From positions 1-64,000 of the forward strand of contig JAJOZX010009432.1 in assembly GCA_023014485.1 (NCBI GenBank): a stretch of 64,000 nucleotides of DNA. The letters are read 5' to 3'. The notes beneath the pieces were generated by a model. That model had not been told where the DNA came from and searched no databases. It was given only the letters and a program-made list of their open reading frames with translations. This document shows positions 9,175 to 18,329 of the stretch, piece by piece. Position 1 is the first letter of the stretch. Each line of letters starts with the position of its first letter. Both the position numbers and the translations under genes were made by a program. Source of the stretch: Bathynomus jamesi (lineage: Eukaryota; Arthropoda; Malacostraca; Isopoda; Cirolanidae).

Positions 9175-11126
9175 GTACGCCTAAATCTACTTCCTCGTCA
9201 ACGCTCGCTAACTCCCTATTATCCATCGTGTACGTGTAATTATTGTTGCGAGAACCTGTATGCAAAACTTTACATTTGTCTACGTTAAATTGCATCTGCC
9301 ACTTATCTGTCCACTCCATAATCTTATTTACATCGTCTTGGAGCCTATTTCTATCGTCCTCGTTAACAACCTTACCGCCTATTTAAGTATCGTCCGCGAA
9401 TTTTGACACGTTACTAGTCAATCCTACATCTATGTCGTTAATGTAAATTACGAATAGCAATGGGCCTAACACTGAACCCTATGGGACACCGCTACCTACA
9501 TCTAACCACCCCGATTCACTACCATTAACTACGACCCTCTGTCTCCTAGCACGAAGCCATTCTTCTAACCAGTTAGCTACCTGACCGCGTATACCGTGCG
9601 CTTTGACCTTCGCAATTAGTCTCCTATGCGGAACTGTATCGAACGCCTTTTTAAAATCTAAATAAATAACGTCAGCTGCTCTATGCCTATCGTATTCGCG
9701 CACTATTTCGTTATAAAATTCTAACAAATTAGTTAAACAAGACCTATGGCGTCGAAACCCATGCTGACTACTATTAATCAAATCTCTACTCTCTAAGTGA
9801 TCGATGATACGATCCCTAACTACGGATTCCAAAAGTTTACCGACAATTGACGTTAAGCTAATGGGCCTATAATTGCTAGCTACTGCGCGGTCGCCTTTTT
9901 TAAAAATAGGCGTGACGTTAGCTAATTTGAAGTCTTCAGGAATAATCCCCGTTTCGAGTGACTTATTAAAAATCTTCGTTAAGGGGCCTACGATAACGTC
10001 TTTCAAATCTTTCAAATGTCTGGGATAAAAAGCGTCAGGGCCTGGAGCCTTGCTAACTTTTAGCCTATCGATATAATGAGCAATCTCACCCTCGTAAACA
10101 GTTATTTCATCCAAAATAGTCTCGCTACTAAATGGAACGATATCGTCCACGTCGGGGACATTATTTACGTCTTCTACGGTAAAAACTGTCGCAAAAAGTT
10201 ATTGAAAATACCCGCCATCGCCTGAGCGTCAGAAGCCAAAGCGCCATTAACATCCACTAGAGGGCCTATGTTATCTTTTACCGGCTTACGATTATTAACG
10301 TATTCAAAAAACTTTTTTGGATTATGTTTACTATCCGCAGCTATAAGTATCTCTAAATTACGCTTGGCATTCCTAACCGATCTTTTAACCTGACGTCTAA
10401 GCTCGATATATCTATTAAAGTTAGCTGCCTTGCCATTGCGCTTATTAAGTCTATACGTCTATTACGCTCGTTTATGAACTCGCCTATTTCCCTAGTCCAC
10501 CACTTCGGCCTACCACGATTTCTAGCGCGCTTGGGCCTACGAGGAATAAACTCCCTTTCAATATTCATAAAACTTTCTTTAAACGCCACCCAACGCAAAT
10601 TTGTGTCATTACCCATAAATAAGTTATCCCATTCCACTACTCTCATCCTATCCGCAAAACTATCAAAATTAGCCCTACGAAAATCAGGGACTTCTATGAC
10701 GTTACTACCCTGAGTGTTTTTTATCGCTAACTTAAACCTAAGAATTTGATGATCACTACATCCTAAACTCTCGCCTACTTCTAAACCTTCGACTATATTC
10801 TCGCCGTTCGTCATCACCAAATCTAAAATATTGTCACCGCGCGTTGGTTCGGTAACTATCTGTCGTAAAAAGTTATCTTCCATAAACTCAACCAATCTCA
10901 AACCCTCCTCATTACCAGTAAAAGTCTCATAATTAACATTAGGGCAGTTAAAGTCTCCGACAATTATACTATTCCGATTGTCAATAAAATTACCAAGAAG
11001 TGAGTAAAATCTAGTATCTGTGTAGAGGGGTTGACCGGGAGGTCTATAAACGACAACAAAATTAAAACTAATACTACGCGCCCTAACTTCAACACATATC
11101 AAGATGTTTAAGTTATTCTTTACCAC
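9173..11126 (-). pseudogene. CR1 ORF2: endonuclease and reverse transcriptase
   Basis: The endonuclease part (11126-10353) has VVYRPPG, IIVGDFN and CSDHQ motifs. The RT part has KAPGPD, LANVTPIFKKGD, YRPISLTS, QHGF, YLDFKKAFDTVPH and SGVP (10150-9479). Beyond the in-frame stop at 9479 it continues with [15 protein letters not shown] near 9390, and the WQMQFNVDKCKVLH block typical of CR1. Breaks: a frame change between 10353 and 10150, the stop at 9479, and another stop after FADDT. The RT starts at the conserved block, not at an ATG I trust. Confidence 0.9.
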
Positions 11127-11236
11127 GGGCCCGCGTTAAACTATTTTTCACGTCGGGCCCGCGTTCCCTGGACCCACAACGTTTAAAGAAGGCTTCGACC
11201 TATACAGCTTTCGCACGTTTTCGTCTATTAACCTAC

Positions 11237-12180
11237 CTACCTAGCATTACCTATTTCATTAAAATGCACCCCATCTTTTATAAAAAGGCTAGGATCACTG
11301 AATTCGGACCACAGCTTTACGAAGGGTACATTTTCCTCAGCACAAATCTCTTCTAATTTATTATTCAAAAATATTGTTTTTGACGTAATCCTATGACCCA
11401 ACCCGTGCCTAGGGGTAATACCTAGAACTAAAGACCTATCTGACCTCGCCTTCAGGGACCTAATTAACACCCTATATCTCTCCAAAAGGTCAGGCACTCT
11501 CGTATCGGGCCTATACGAGTCGTTGCCTCCTACCATCGTCACCAACATTGAGTGACGGGAGGCAACGTCAATCCTATCCACTTCGTCTCTAACTCTGTCA
11601 ACCCTGGCCCCTGGGAGACAGACCCTCCTCCTCTTGGTTGGATGCCGTTCAACGAACTCTTTGTCCATGAGGCGTACTAAAGAGTCACCAATTAAAATAG
11701 TTTCCCCCTCATTCACGTCCCTTTCCAAATGGGCGAAAGGGTTCGAAACCTCGATAAGGGGGGATTCCTATCACCTAACGTACGCGGCCTAGCTCCACCC
11801 TTAACCTCTCTATATCCCTCGCTATCTACTACTCTCGGACTAACCTTAACCTCTTCCTCAACTCTATCCAACCTTCCCGACAAGCTATCTAAACTAGAAA
11901 CTAGGTTACGCACCTCACCCTTCAAATTACTAACGTCTTCAACGTTAGTATTGGTTCGGCTTCCATCAACCGTAGCCCTACCCCTGCCCTCATCAAGCGT
12001 TGCAAGTCTTTCGGTTACCTCACGTACACTGCGTTTTATGTCAATTAATTCCTCCATGAACTCGCAAAAGAAACAAACTGATCTATCGGTAATCGCCATA
12101 GGACCGCCGTTATAATCCTTAAATTCCGAATACCACCGGTTTACCCTACACCTAACACACGACGCTTTCTGCGACGGCAT
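11237..12180 (-). pseudogene. CR1 ORF1 with SGNH/GDSL esterase-like domain
   Basis: The N-terminal part (12180-11713) starts MPSQKASCVRC, has a second Cys pair (CFFCEF) and then a coiled-coil region. The C-terminal part (11728-11237) has the SGNH hydrolase signatures GDSLVR, GGND and DGVHFNE, so Ser, Asn/Gly and the Asp-x-x-His pair are all visible. Esterase domains are known in ORF1 of CR1/L2-type LINEs. The two parts overlap in different frames around 11713-11728, so one indel separates them. Confidence 0.85.
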
Positions 12181-12439
12181 CGCGCAGTTAAAAATTAGTT
12201 TAAACCGTCACAGGTATAAGTTAAATTAAGCCGGCACGCTATGAAAACTTCTAAATCGCTAAAAACCACTAATATTCAATTACTTAACTATAACAACGTA
12301 AATTTAAACGCAAGTATATAAAATTCAAAACTATCCAAAAGTAAAATTCTCAGCAATATACAAAAGTAGATGCAAAATCAGAGAGCTCAGGAAATGCGTC
12401 CGTTCAGTACGCTGAACGGACCCAGCTGAAGATATTGTT

Positions 12440-12830
12440 GATATATGAGAGGAAAACGTCAACTTACTACAATAGCAGATACGCGAAACCTTGCCGTCAT
12501 TCAGTGTGGAATGAGTGTGAGTAATTTTAAGGAAATTATTCGGAGCCTACATTTTGTGGACAATTCGAAGCAACCAGCAGGTGACATAATCTTCAAAGTG
12601 AGACCATTATCTGGACACTTCAACAAAATTTTCCAGGAGCTAGCTCAGCCTCTTCTAATGACATGGGCCATCGATGAGGCTATGAAGCCATATTATGGAC
12701 GACACGGTTACTTTTAAGATTAAAGCTACTCGTATATGAAGGAAAATATACTGGTCATGAGAAAGGCCACACTGTTGGGGAATCTGTGGTACAAACAATG
12801 GCAATGGAAATTGTGCCAGCAGGTAGTCAT
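12440..12830 (+). pseudogene. piggyBac-like transposase fragment
   Basis: About 90 open codons (FKEIIRSLHFVDN, KVRPLSGHFN, IDEAMKPYYGRHG) match the conserved core of PGBD/piggyBac transposases, including the catalytic Asp block IDE. After a stop at 12716 the next conserved block (YEGKYTGHEKGHTVGESVV-like) is readable across frames to about 12830, where a GC-rich unrelated sequence begins. Both ends are truncated. 12832-13220 has no gene I can support. Confidence 0.8.
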
Positions 12831-13227
12831 GGGCAGGGCCGCCGAGAGGGAGGGGAAGCCGGGTTATATCCCCGGGGCCGGACCTCTAGGCCTAGGGGGC
12901 CCGGAAAGAGAGGGGATAAAATCTAAAAATATTAATAAAGCAATTGATTAAATAACAGAGGAAATATAATTGATGAACATACATTTTATGGAGATTATCA
13001 TACTGTATGTTTTGAATAGTGACTTGGACATATAACACTGGTCTACAAATTTTGAAAAAGTTTGTGCTTCGGATATAAAATGTGTTTCCTATTATGGATT
13101 TTGGGGTGCTAAAAACGAATATGACCATAAAACAGTCGATTGGTTACAGTTTCCAAGAAAATTTAAGTTACACATTTTGCGTATATGTATACCATATATT
13201 AGTAACATACCTGTATAATGCAGTCAC

Positions 13228-14155
13228 TTATATTGATTCAACCCGTCGCTTCTTTGTTTGTCTCTTGTATTCAACTTCTGGAGCATCTCTTGTTATTGTC
13301 CTGCAGTAGTCTGCTAACAATGATGGACTCCATTTCCCCTGGTAGCGTTTCTCCATCGCTGAGATATCCTGGTGGAAACGTTCACCATGTTCATCGCTGA
13401 CTGCTCCGCAGTTGGCCGGAAAAAATTCCAGGTGCGAATGGAGGAAATGTATCTTTAAAGACATATTGCAGCCCATTTTTTGATAGGACAACAGTAGGTT
13501 TTCCACTAGCTCCCTGTAATTGTCAGCTTTGGTATTTCCGAGAAAATTGGTTGCTACTAACCGGAAAGCATTCCACGCTGTCTTCTCCTCACCACCTAGG
13601 ATACGGTCGAACTCCTCATCTCTAAGAAGCTCGCGGATCTGTGGACCAACAAATACACCCTCCGTGATTTTTGCTTCTCTGAGCTTTGGGAATTTACCAC
13701 CGAGGTACTTAAAAACTGCCCCCGTTTTATCCATAGCCTTAACAAAAATTTTTATGACGCCCAGTTTGATGTGTAAGGGTGGTAACAAAATCTTGCTCGA
13801 TTCTACAAGTGGAGGATACTGAACATTTTTTGTTCCAGGTTCCAATGAGTGTCGGAGTGGCCAATCCTTCTTGATGTAATGAGAAGTCCTAGCCCGACTA
13901 TCCCATTCACACAGAAAACAGCAATACTTAGTGTAGCCCGTCTGCAGTCCAAGCACGATAGCAACAACTTTCAAGTCACCACAAACTTGCCACTGATGTT
14001 TGTCATAGTTTATGCAGTTCAAAAGTTGCTTCATGTTGTCATATGTTTCCTTCGTGTGGACTGCATGACCAACTGGAATTGATGGCAATACGTTGCCAAC
14101 ATGCAACAAAACAGCTTTTAGACTCAACTTCGATGAATCAATGAACAGCTAAGCG
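13228..14155 (-). pseudogene. Multicopy transposon-like gene, copy 1 (C-terminal half)
   Basis: About 300 open codons from 14127, beginning SLKAVLLHVGNVLPS and ending near the TKKRRVESI tail. It contains a Cys/His-rich stretch (YCCFLCEWDSRAR) and a HGERFHQDI...RYQGKW block that I recognise from repeated uncharacterised genes in arthropod genomes. Homologous pieces lie at 14870-15190 and 16640-17691. The upstream half seen in copy 3 is missing: homology stops near 14155 at the sequence AATCCTGAT. Whether this is a transposase is not settled by the sequence. Confidence 0.7.
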
Positions 14156-14199
14156 AATCAGGATTGTCTACAATATTAATTATTTATTTGATTATATTT

Positions 14200-14310
14200 T
14201 ATTAACATCGCCGTTAGGTCACTATTAATATCGTCGTTAGGTTACTAACAACATCGCCGTTAGGTCACTACTAATAGGTTGGTTAGGTTAGGTTACTTGA
14301 AGTCATATAT
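14200..14310. repeat. Minisatellite with CGCCGTTAGGTCACTA unit and TTAGG-like tail
   Basis: Three diverged copies of ATCGCCGTTAGGTCACTA are followed by GGTTAGGTTAGGTTAC. The last part resembles the arthropod telomere unit TTAGG but is only about two units long. 14310-14870 holds no gene. Confidence 0.6.
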
Positions 14311-14869
14311 AATTTATTTTATATACATTTAGTATCCTTTGCATATACATTTATTATCCTTTACATTAATTTTTTTTAAGTTCTCGGCTACCCATGTATG
14401 GTGGGACACCTCAATCATGAGTATAATTTACGTCTCGGGGGTTATGGGAGCAGATCCTTCATAGGTTCGAGGTTTCATATTTTTTGCACCCATACTACTT
14501 TGTATTTGCTCAGGCTTAGTATTACCCTGAGCAAATACGCGGGGGGGCACAAATGCACCGGATATGCACTCAGAGAGCCTTTCTTGCACTCAAGCGACTT
14601 ATAATCCTTATATGGCAACCGGATGTTCTCCAGACAGAATTCTCGAAGCTTCTAGAAGCATTATGACTCATTTCCGTCAAGAAAATAATTGAGATATATA
14701 TAATAATTACTTATTATAAGTTACGTACATCAGTTCATATTCATTTTGATATGTTATGTACATCATCCAGTCGAATTCGACCATCTAAAGAGATAATATT
14801 GTTATAGTCCATAATAGCGTCAGCGGTTGTTCACACCATGTACAGTGTATCATGTTACAATAAAGTTAA

Positions 14870-15190
14870 GATTTTTGATTGGCCAATCCTCCTTGATGGA
14901 ATGAAAAGTCCTAGCCCGACTATCCCATTCACACAGAAAACAGCAATACTTAGTGTAGCCCGGCTGCAGTCCAAGCAGGATAGCAACAACTTTGAATTCA
15001 CCACAAACCTGCCACTGATGTTTGTCATAGTTTATGCAGTTCAAAAAGTTGCAGTTTCCTGTTGTCATATGTTTCCTTCATGTGGACTGCATGACCAACT
15101 GGAATTGATGGCAATACGTTGCTAACATGCAACAAAACAGCTTTTATACTCAACTTCGATGAATCAATGAACAGCTAAGCGAAATCAGGA
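14870..15190 (-). pseudogene. Multicopy transposon-like gene, copy 2 fragment A
   Basis: Nearly identical to the N-terminal third of copy 1 (NCINYDKHQWQVCG, TKYCCFLCEWDSRA), in the same orientation. It stops at its left end near 14870 and at its right end in AATCCTGAT, directly beside the circovirus-like insertion that starts with a TATA box at 15192. Confidence 0.8.
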
Positions 15191-15191
15191 T

Positions 15192-15200
15192 TATATAAAT
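15192..15200 (+). promoter_or_regulatory. TATA box upstream of the CRESS capsid relic
   Basis: TATATAAAT lies 77 bases before the capsid ATG at 15277. It is the first base block after homology to the transposon-like gene ends, so it marks or nearly marks the viral boundary. Confidence 0.45.
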
Positions 15201-15276
15201 AGACTTTCAATTTTCGTACACCTCATTGTTTACGTTAAACTTGATTTGGATAGACGTGTATTATCTGCTGTTCATT

Positions 15277-16069
15277 ATGTATCGACGTGGTCGCTTACGT
15301 CATCATTTTCGTCGAAGGAAATAGTTGTTATCCTCATCGTAGGAATGTTAGAAGGCGTGCTAAGAGGAATATGTTCACAGCTTTAATGAAATTTGTTTAC
15401 TTAGATAAAAATACTTTGGGTGTAAACATAGATGGAATATATACTTTGTCTTTGGATCTCTTGAGTACTGAAGCTAAAGCTACTATTTTAAACTTTAATT
15501 ATTATCAGGTTACGGGTGTATCTTTTCAATGTATACCACAAATGAATATGTCTGGTTATGTTATTAACTTTGAGGATTCATTAGGTCGTAGGAAAGATGT
15601 TAGAGAAGTTGTAGAAAGAGATCCTAATGTAGGGATATCACCTGTTCCTTATTTAATTGTCCCTCATGCTGTTTTGTTTGAACCTAATCTTGACACCTCT
15701 CATACTCTAACATTTTCAGTGAGGAGATTCCACTGCTGCAATCTGGAGCCCAACAGCTCTGCCTTACTCTTTGGCAGTTCTAAATCTCTGATAAGGTCAT
15801 TTAATTCATTCTGAGTTATCATGTGCAGTTTAGAAGATGTCAAGTTATAAACAAATTCATGGTCTTGTGAAGTGTGTCAATTAGGTCAACAAATTACTGC
15901 TCAATTCCCACAAAGTTTGATTAAGATATCTACTAATGATTTAACTAGGCCATTAGGTAGAATATATATTGGTAAATATACACCTGAACGTTCTCAACAA
16001 AATGAATATGCTTTTAATTATATTAATAGAATTGTATTTTATGTAAAGTTGTATGGTATAAAACAATAA
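15277..16069 (+). pseudogene. Endogenous CRESS-DNA (circovirus-like) capsid protein gene, interrupted
   Basis: The ATG at 15277 opens a very Arg-rich start (MYRRGRLRHHFRRR) that stops at 15322-15324. A one-base shift continues as RRNVRRRAKR and then a beta-strand-like region to about 15697. A 180-bp piece of the neighbouring transposon-like gene interrupts it (15697-15876). The frame resumes and ends with a short strand (RIVFYVKLYG) at TAA 16067-16069, overlapping an AATAAA signal. Without the insert it would be about 205 residues, close to circovirus and cyclovirus capsids, which share an Arg-rich N-terminus and jelly-roll body. The origin hairpin 39 bases downstream is the strongest support. 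No Rep gene was found nearby. Confidence 0.75.
15697..15876 (-). pseudogene. Fragment of the transposon-like gene inside the capsid relic
   Basis: Matches 17047-17225 of copy 3 almost exactly, in the same orientation (minus), and codes for part of its N-terminal half (SSKLHMITQNELNDLIRDL). It lies inside the plus-strand capsid gene. Its length keeps the two capsid halves in the same frame number, although it introduces a stop at 15814. Confidence 0.85.
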
Positions 16070-16107
16070 ACGAACAAATCAATCATAATTCTATTTTTAA
16101 CTTTTGT

Positions 16108-16142
16108 CACAATTCGCTGTTTAGTATTACCAGCGAATTGTG
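16108..16142 (+). other. CRESS-DNA virus replication-origin stem-loop with nonanucleotide
   Basis: A perfect 12-bp stem, CACAATTCGCTG (16108-16119) with CAGCGAATTGTG (16131-16142), encloses the 11-base loop TTTAGTATTAC. The loop ends with TAGTATTAC (16122-16130), the conserved nonanucleotide at which circovirus-type Rep nicks DNA to start rolling-circle replication. Stem, loop and nonamer are all undamaged. It lies downstream of the capsid stop on the capsid-sense strand, unlike circoviruses, where the origin lies between the gene starts. Confidence 0.85.
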
Positions 16143-16640
16143 TTTCAGTCCAAGCCAACCTTAAGGAACCTATTCATAAGGGTCAAAATCTATGAAACCT
16201 CCGAGTTTGCAATCCAAGCCAGACCATAAGGACATAAGCATGACGTCATAATGTGTGGATGAATCATGCATACCTCACGCGGTTTACTTTTAAGCCTTGC
16301 TAGCCTAACTACTCATTTCGACTGAGATCTAAAAATAGCTCTGACGTCACGGAGTTTAAGATTACACCTTATACGTCATTGTTTATTTTTTTATTTTAAT
16401 AAATCACTTACGTCATAAGTAGTATAACCGAAAATTACTAAACCTACATAAAATGAGTTACGTACGTCAGTCCAGTCTAATCAAACTTATAAAGAGATAA
16501 TATATATAATGTCGGGCAAATTAATCTCATGGCTGCCTCGCAGAGTTAGAGCCCCGCCAGAATTAGCCTTTAGCCTCGCAGAGTTAGAGAAAATGCCGGC
16601 AAAATTGTATCATGTTACGAAGATATATTAATGTGATTGG
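16143..16640. repeat. Non-coding region with direct repeats and CRE-like TGACGTCA sites
   Basis: No Rep-like frame is visible on either strand. Two imperfect direct repeats (ATCCAAGCCAnACC.TAAGGA-like) lie at about 16148-16170 and 16211-16234, close to the origin hairpin. TGACGTCA or TACGTCAT motifs occur near 16241, 16341, 16372 and 16409. The part after about 16450 (GAGTTACGTACGTCAG, then AAGAGATAATAT) resembles 14715-14800, so it probably belongs to the transposon-like element and not to the virus. Confidence 0.5.
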
Positions 16641-17691
16641 CCAATCCTTCTCGATGGACTGAAAAGTCCTAGCCCGACTATCCCATTCACACAGAAAACA
16701 GCAATACTTAGTGTAGCCCGACTGCAGTCGAAGATCTATCTACAACTTTGAATTCACCACAAACCTGCCACTGATGTTTGTCATAGTTTATGCAGTTCAA
16801 AAGTTGCTTCATGTTGTCATATGTTTCCTTCACGTGGACTGCATGACCAACTGGAATTGATGGGAATACGTTGCCAACATGCACAAAACAGCTTTTAGAC
16901 TCAACTTCGATGAATCAATGAACAGTCTCTACTCATCAGGATTGTGAATAATGTTGAGAGCTGCCATCAGACCATCGATGTCGTTGCAAGCTACAAGGTC
17001 ACCTTCCATGATGAAGAATGGGACAAAATCTTTTTGACGGTCACGAAACTTACACACTCTAACATTTTCAGTGAGGAGATTCCACTGCTGCAATCTGGAG
17101 CCCAACAGCTCTGCCTTACTCTTTGGCAGTTCTAAATCTCTGATAAGGTCATTTAATTCATTCTGAGTTATCATGTGCAGTTTAGAAGATGTCAAGTTAT
17201 AAACAAATTCATGGTCTTGTGAAGTTGAAGGCTCACAAATTTCGCAGGTTCCTTCATTCTCCTCGTCCTCTGACTCCAGGGAGAATGAGTGTGGGGGCTC
17301 AGGAATAGGTAGTCCTTCGCCGTGAGGTACCGGGCATATAGCAGAGGGTATATTCGGATATTGTAAAATCCACTTTTTCTTCTTGCAAATACCTTTCTTG
17401 ACTGGAGGCACCATGCAGAAGTAACAATTGCTGACATGATCTGTTGGTTCCCTCCACACCATTGGCACTGCAGAAGGCATAGATTTCCTTTTCCTGGCGA
17501 AGGTTTGTTGCACAAGTATTGCAGCATATGTGTGGGGCCCAGCTCTTGTCCTGATCTCCAATCTTACAGCCAAAATAAAGGCGATAGGCTCTCCTAATCA
17601 CGGCGGTTATAGCACGCTTTTGTGATGCAAAAGTCAATTCTCCACAAACATAACAGAAGTTATCTACACTGTTCACGCAATTACGAGGCAT
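16640..17691 (-). pseudogene. Multicopy transposon-like gene, copy 3 (N-terminal half plus start of C-terminal half)
   Basis: Starts at ATG 17691 (MPRNCVNSVDNFCYVCGE) with a zinc-ligand set (FCYVCG, HICCNTC), like the N-terminal DNA-binding parts of many transposases. A frame change near 17560 leads into the frame 17573-16929, which ends NIIHNPDE and then TAG where the family would have Trp, directly followed by RLFIDSSKLSLKAVL. So a point nonsense mutation and an indel break an otherwise continuous gene. Homology to copy 1 ends near 16640. This copy shows how the fragments of copies 1 and 2 join. Confidence 0.75.
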
Positions 17692-17798
17692 CTTTGTTCA
17701 AATTAGGCTGAAAAAAATTCAGTTTCAAAAGCAAACACTAAAAAGAGTTTGACAAGGGTGCACTGCATGACTTCCATGAATGAACTGATGCTGTGGCA

Positions 17799-18167
17799 TA
17801 ATATGTAGACGCCTGTGACACATCAACGCCTTGACTCTACTGCGCATGCGCGTAGTTATATTTTTTATTTTAATAAATTAATGTAATTACATTGCATTTT
17901 AATAATTTTAAATTAGGTAAGGTTAAGTTAGATTAGTATTCCATTTATAGTAATATCAAAAACATTATGGGAAGCAACATGTTAAAATGATCCAATCTAT
18001 TTTTTAATAAATAATTTACAAATACGTAATGTAATAGATAAATTTAAAATTACATTTTATTGTATATATATGTATATATTTACATTAATTTATTAAAATA
18101 AAAAATATAACTACGCGCATGCGCAGTAGAGTCAATGGGTCGATGTGTCACAGGCGTCTACATATTA
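17799..18167. mobile_element. 369-bp foldback MITE with about 100-bp terminal inverted repeats
   Basis: TAATATGTAGACGCCTGTGA at 17799 is mirrored by the complement ending at 18167, and the arms stay nearly identical through GACTCTACTGCGCATGCGCG and an AT-rich tail. The interior is AT-rich and non-coding. A TA flank duplication is possible but cannot be told apart from the repeat end. Confidence 0.85.
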
Positions 18168-18329
18168 CGCGACAGATGCAGTCCAGTTAGTAGGGCGCAG
18201 GGTTGCCTGATATCTTTATAAATAGAGCCAATTGGCAATTTTAGGCATCATTTTCGTATTCAGTGACCCAAAATTAGTAAAGATTGACTACTTTTATTTC
18301 CGAAGCATTTTGGCTGTAGACCAGTGATA

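Larger units (their letters stand above)
9173..12230 (-). mobile_element. CR1-clade non-LTR retrotransposon, nearly complete but broken
   Basis: In minus-strand order: ORF1 with zinc ligands and an SGNH esterase domain (12180-11237), endonuclease (11126-10500), and reverse transcriptase (10350-9173). The 3' end is lost at a CA microsatellite, so the CR1 terminal repeats are absent. A GC-rich repeat (GGGCCCGCGTT) occurs twice at 11127-11175 between ORF1 and ORF2. The 5' side fades into non-coding DNA near 12230-12440. Confidence 0.85.

Noticed and set aside
12832..12950. rDNA-like GC-rich segment (GGGCCGCCGAGAGGG)
   Set aside because: It is only about 80 bases long, matches no rRNA structure I can identify, and looks like a hAT-type terminus without a partner.
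14270..14310. Interstitial telomere block (TTAGG)n
   Set aside because: Only about two units occur, inside a minisatellite that already contains TTAGG; not enough to claim telomeric origin.
15287..15814. Taking the long plus-strand frame as one intact protein
   Set aside because: Its last third is antisense sequence of the repeated gene (matching 17047-17225), its first codons run out of frame with the true Arg-rich start, and it begins with GTG.
16143..17600. A Rep gene near the origin hairpin
   Set aside because: I looked for rolling-circle and helicase motifs on both strands of the flanks and found none.
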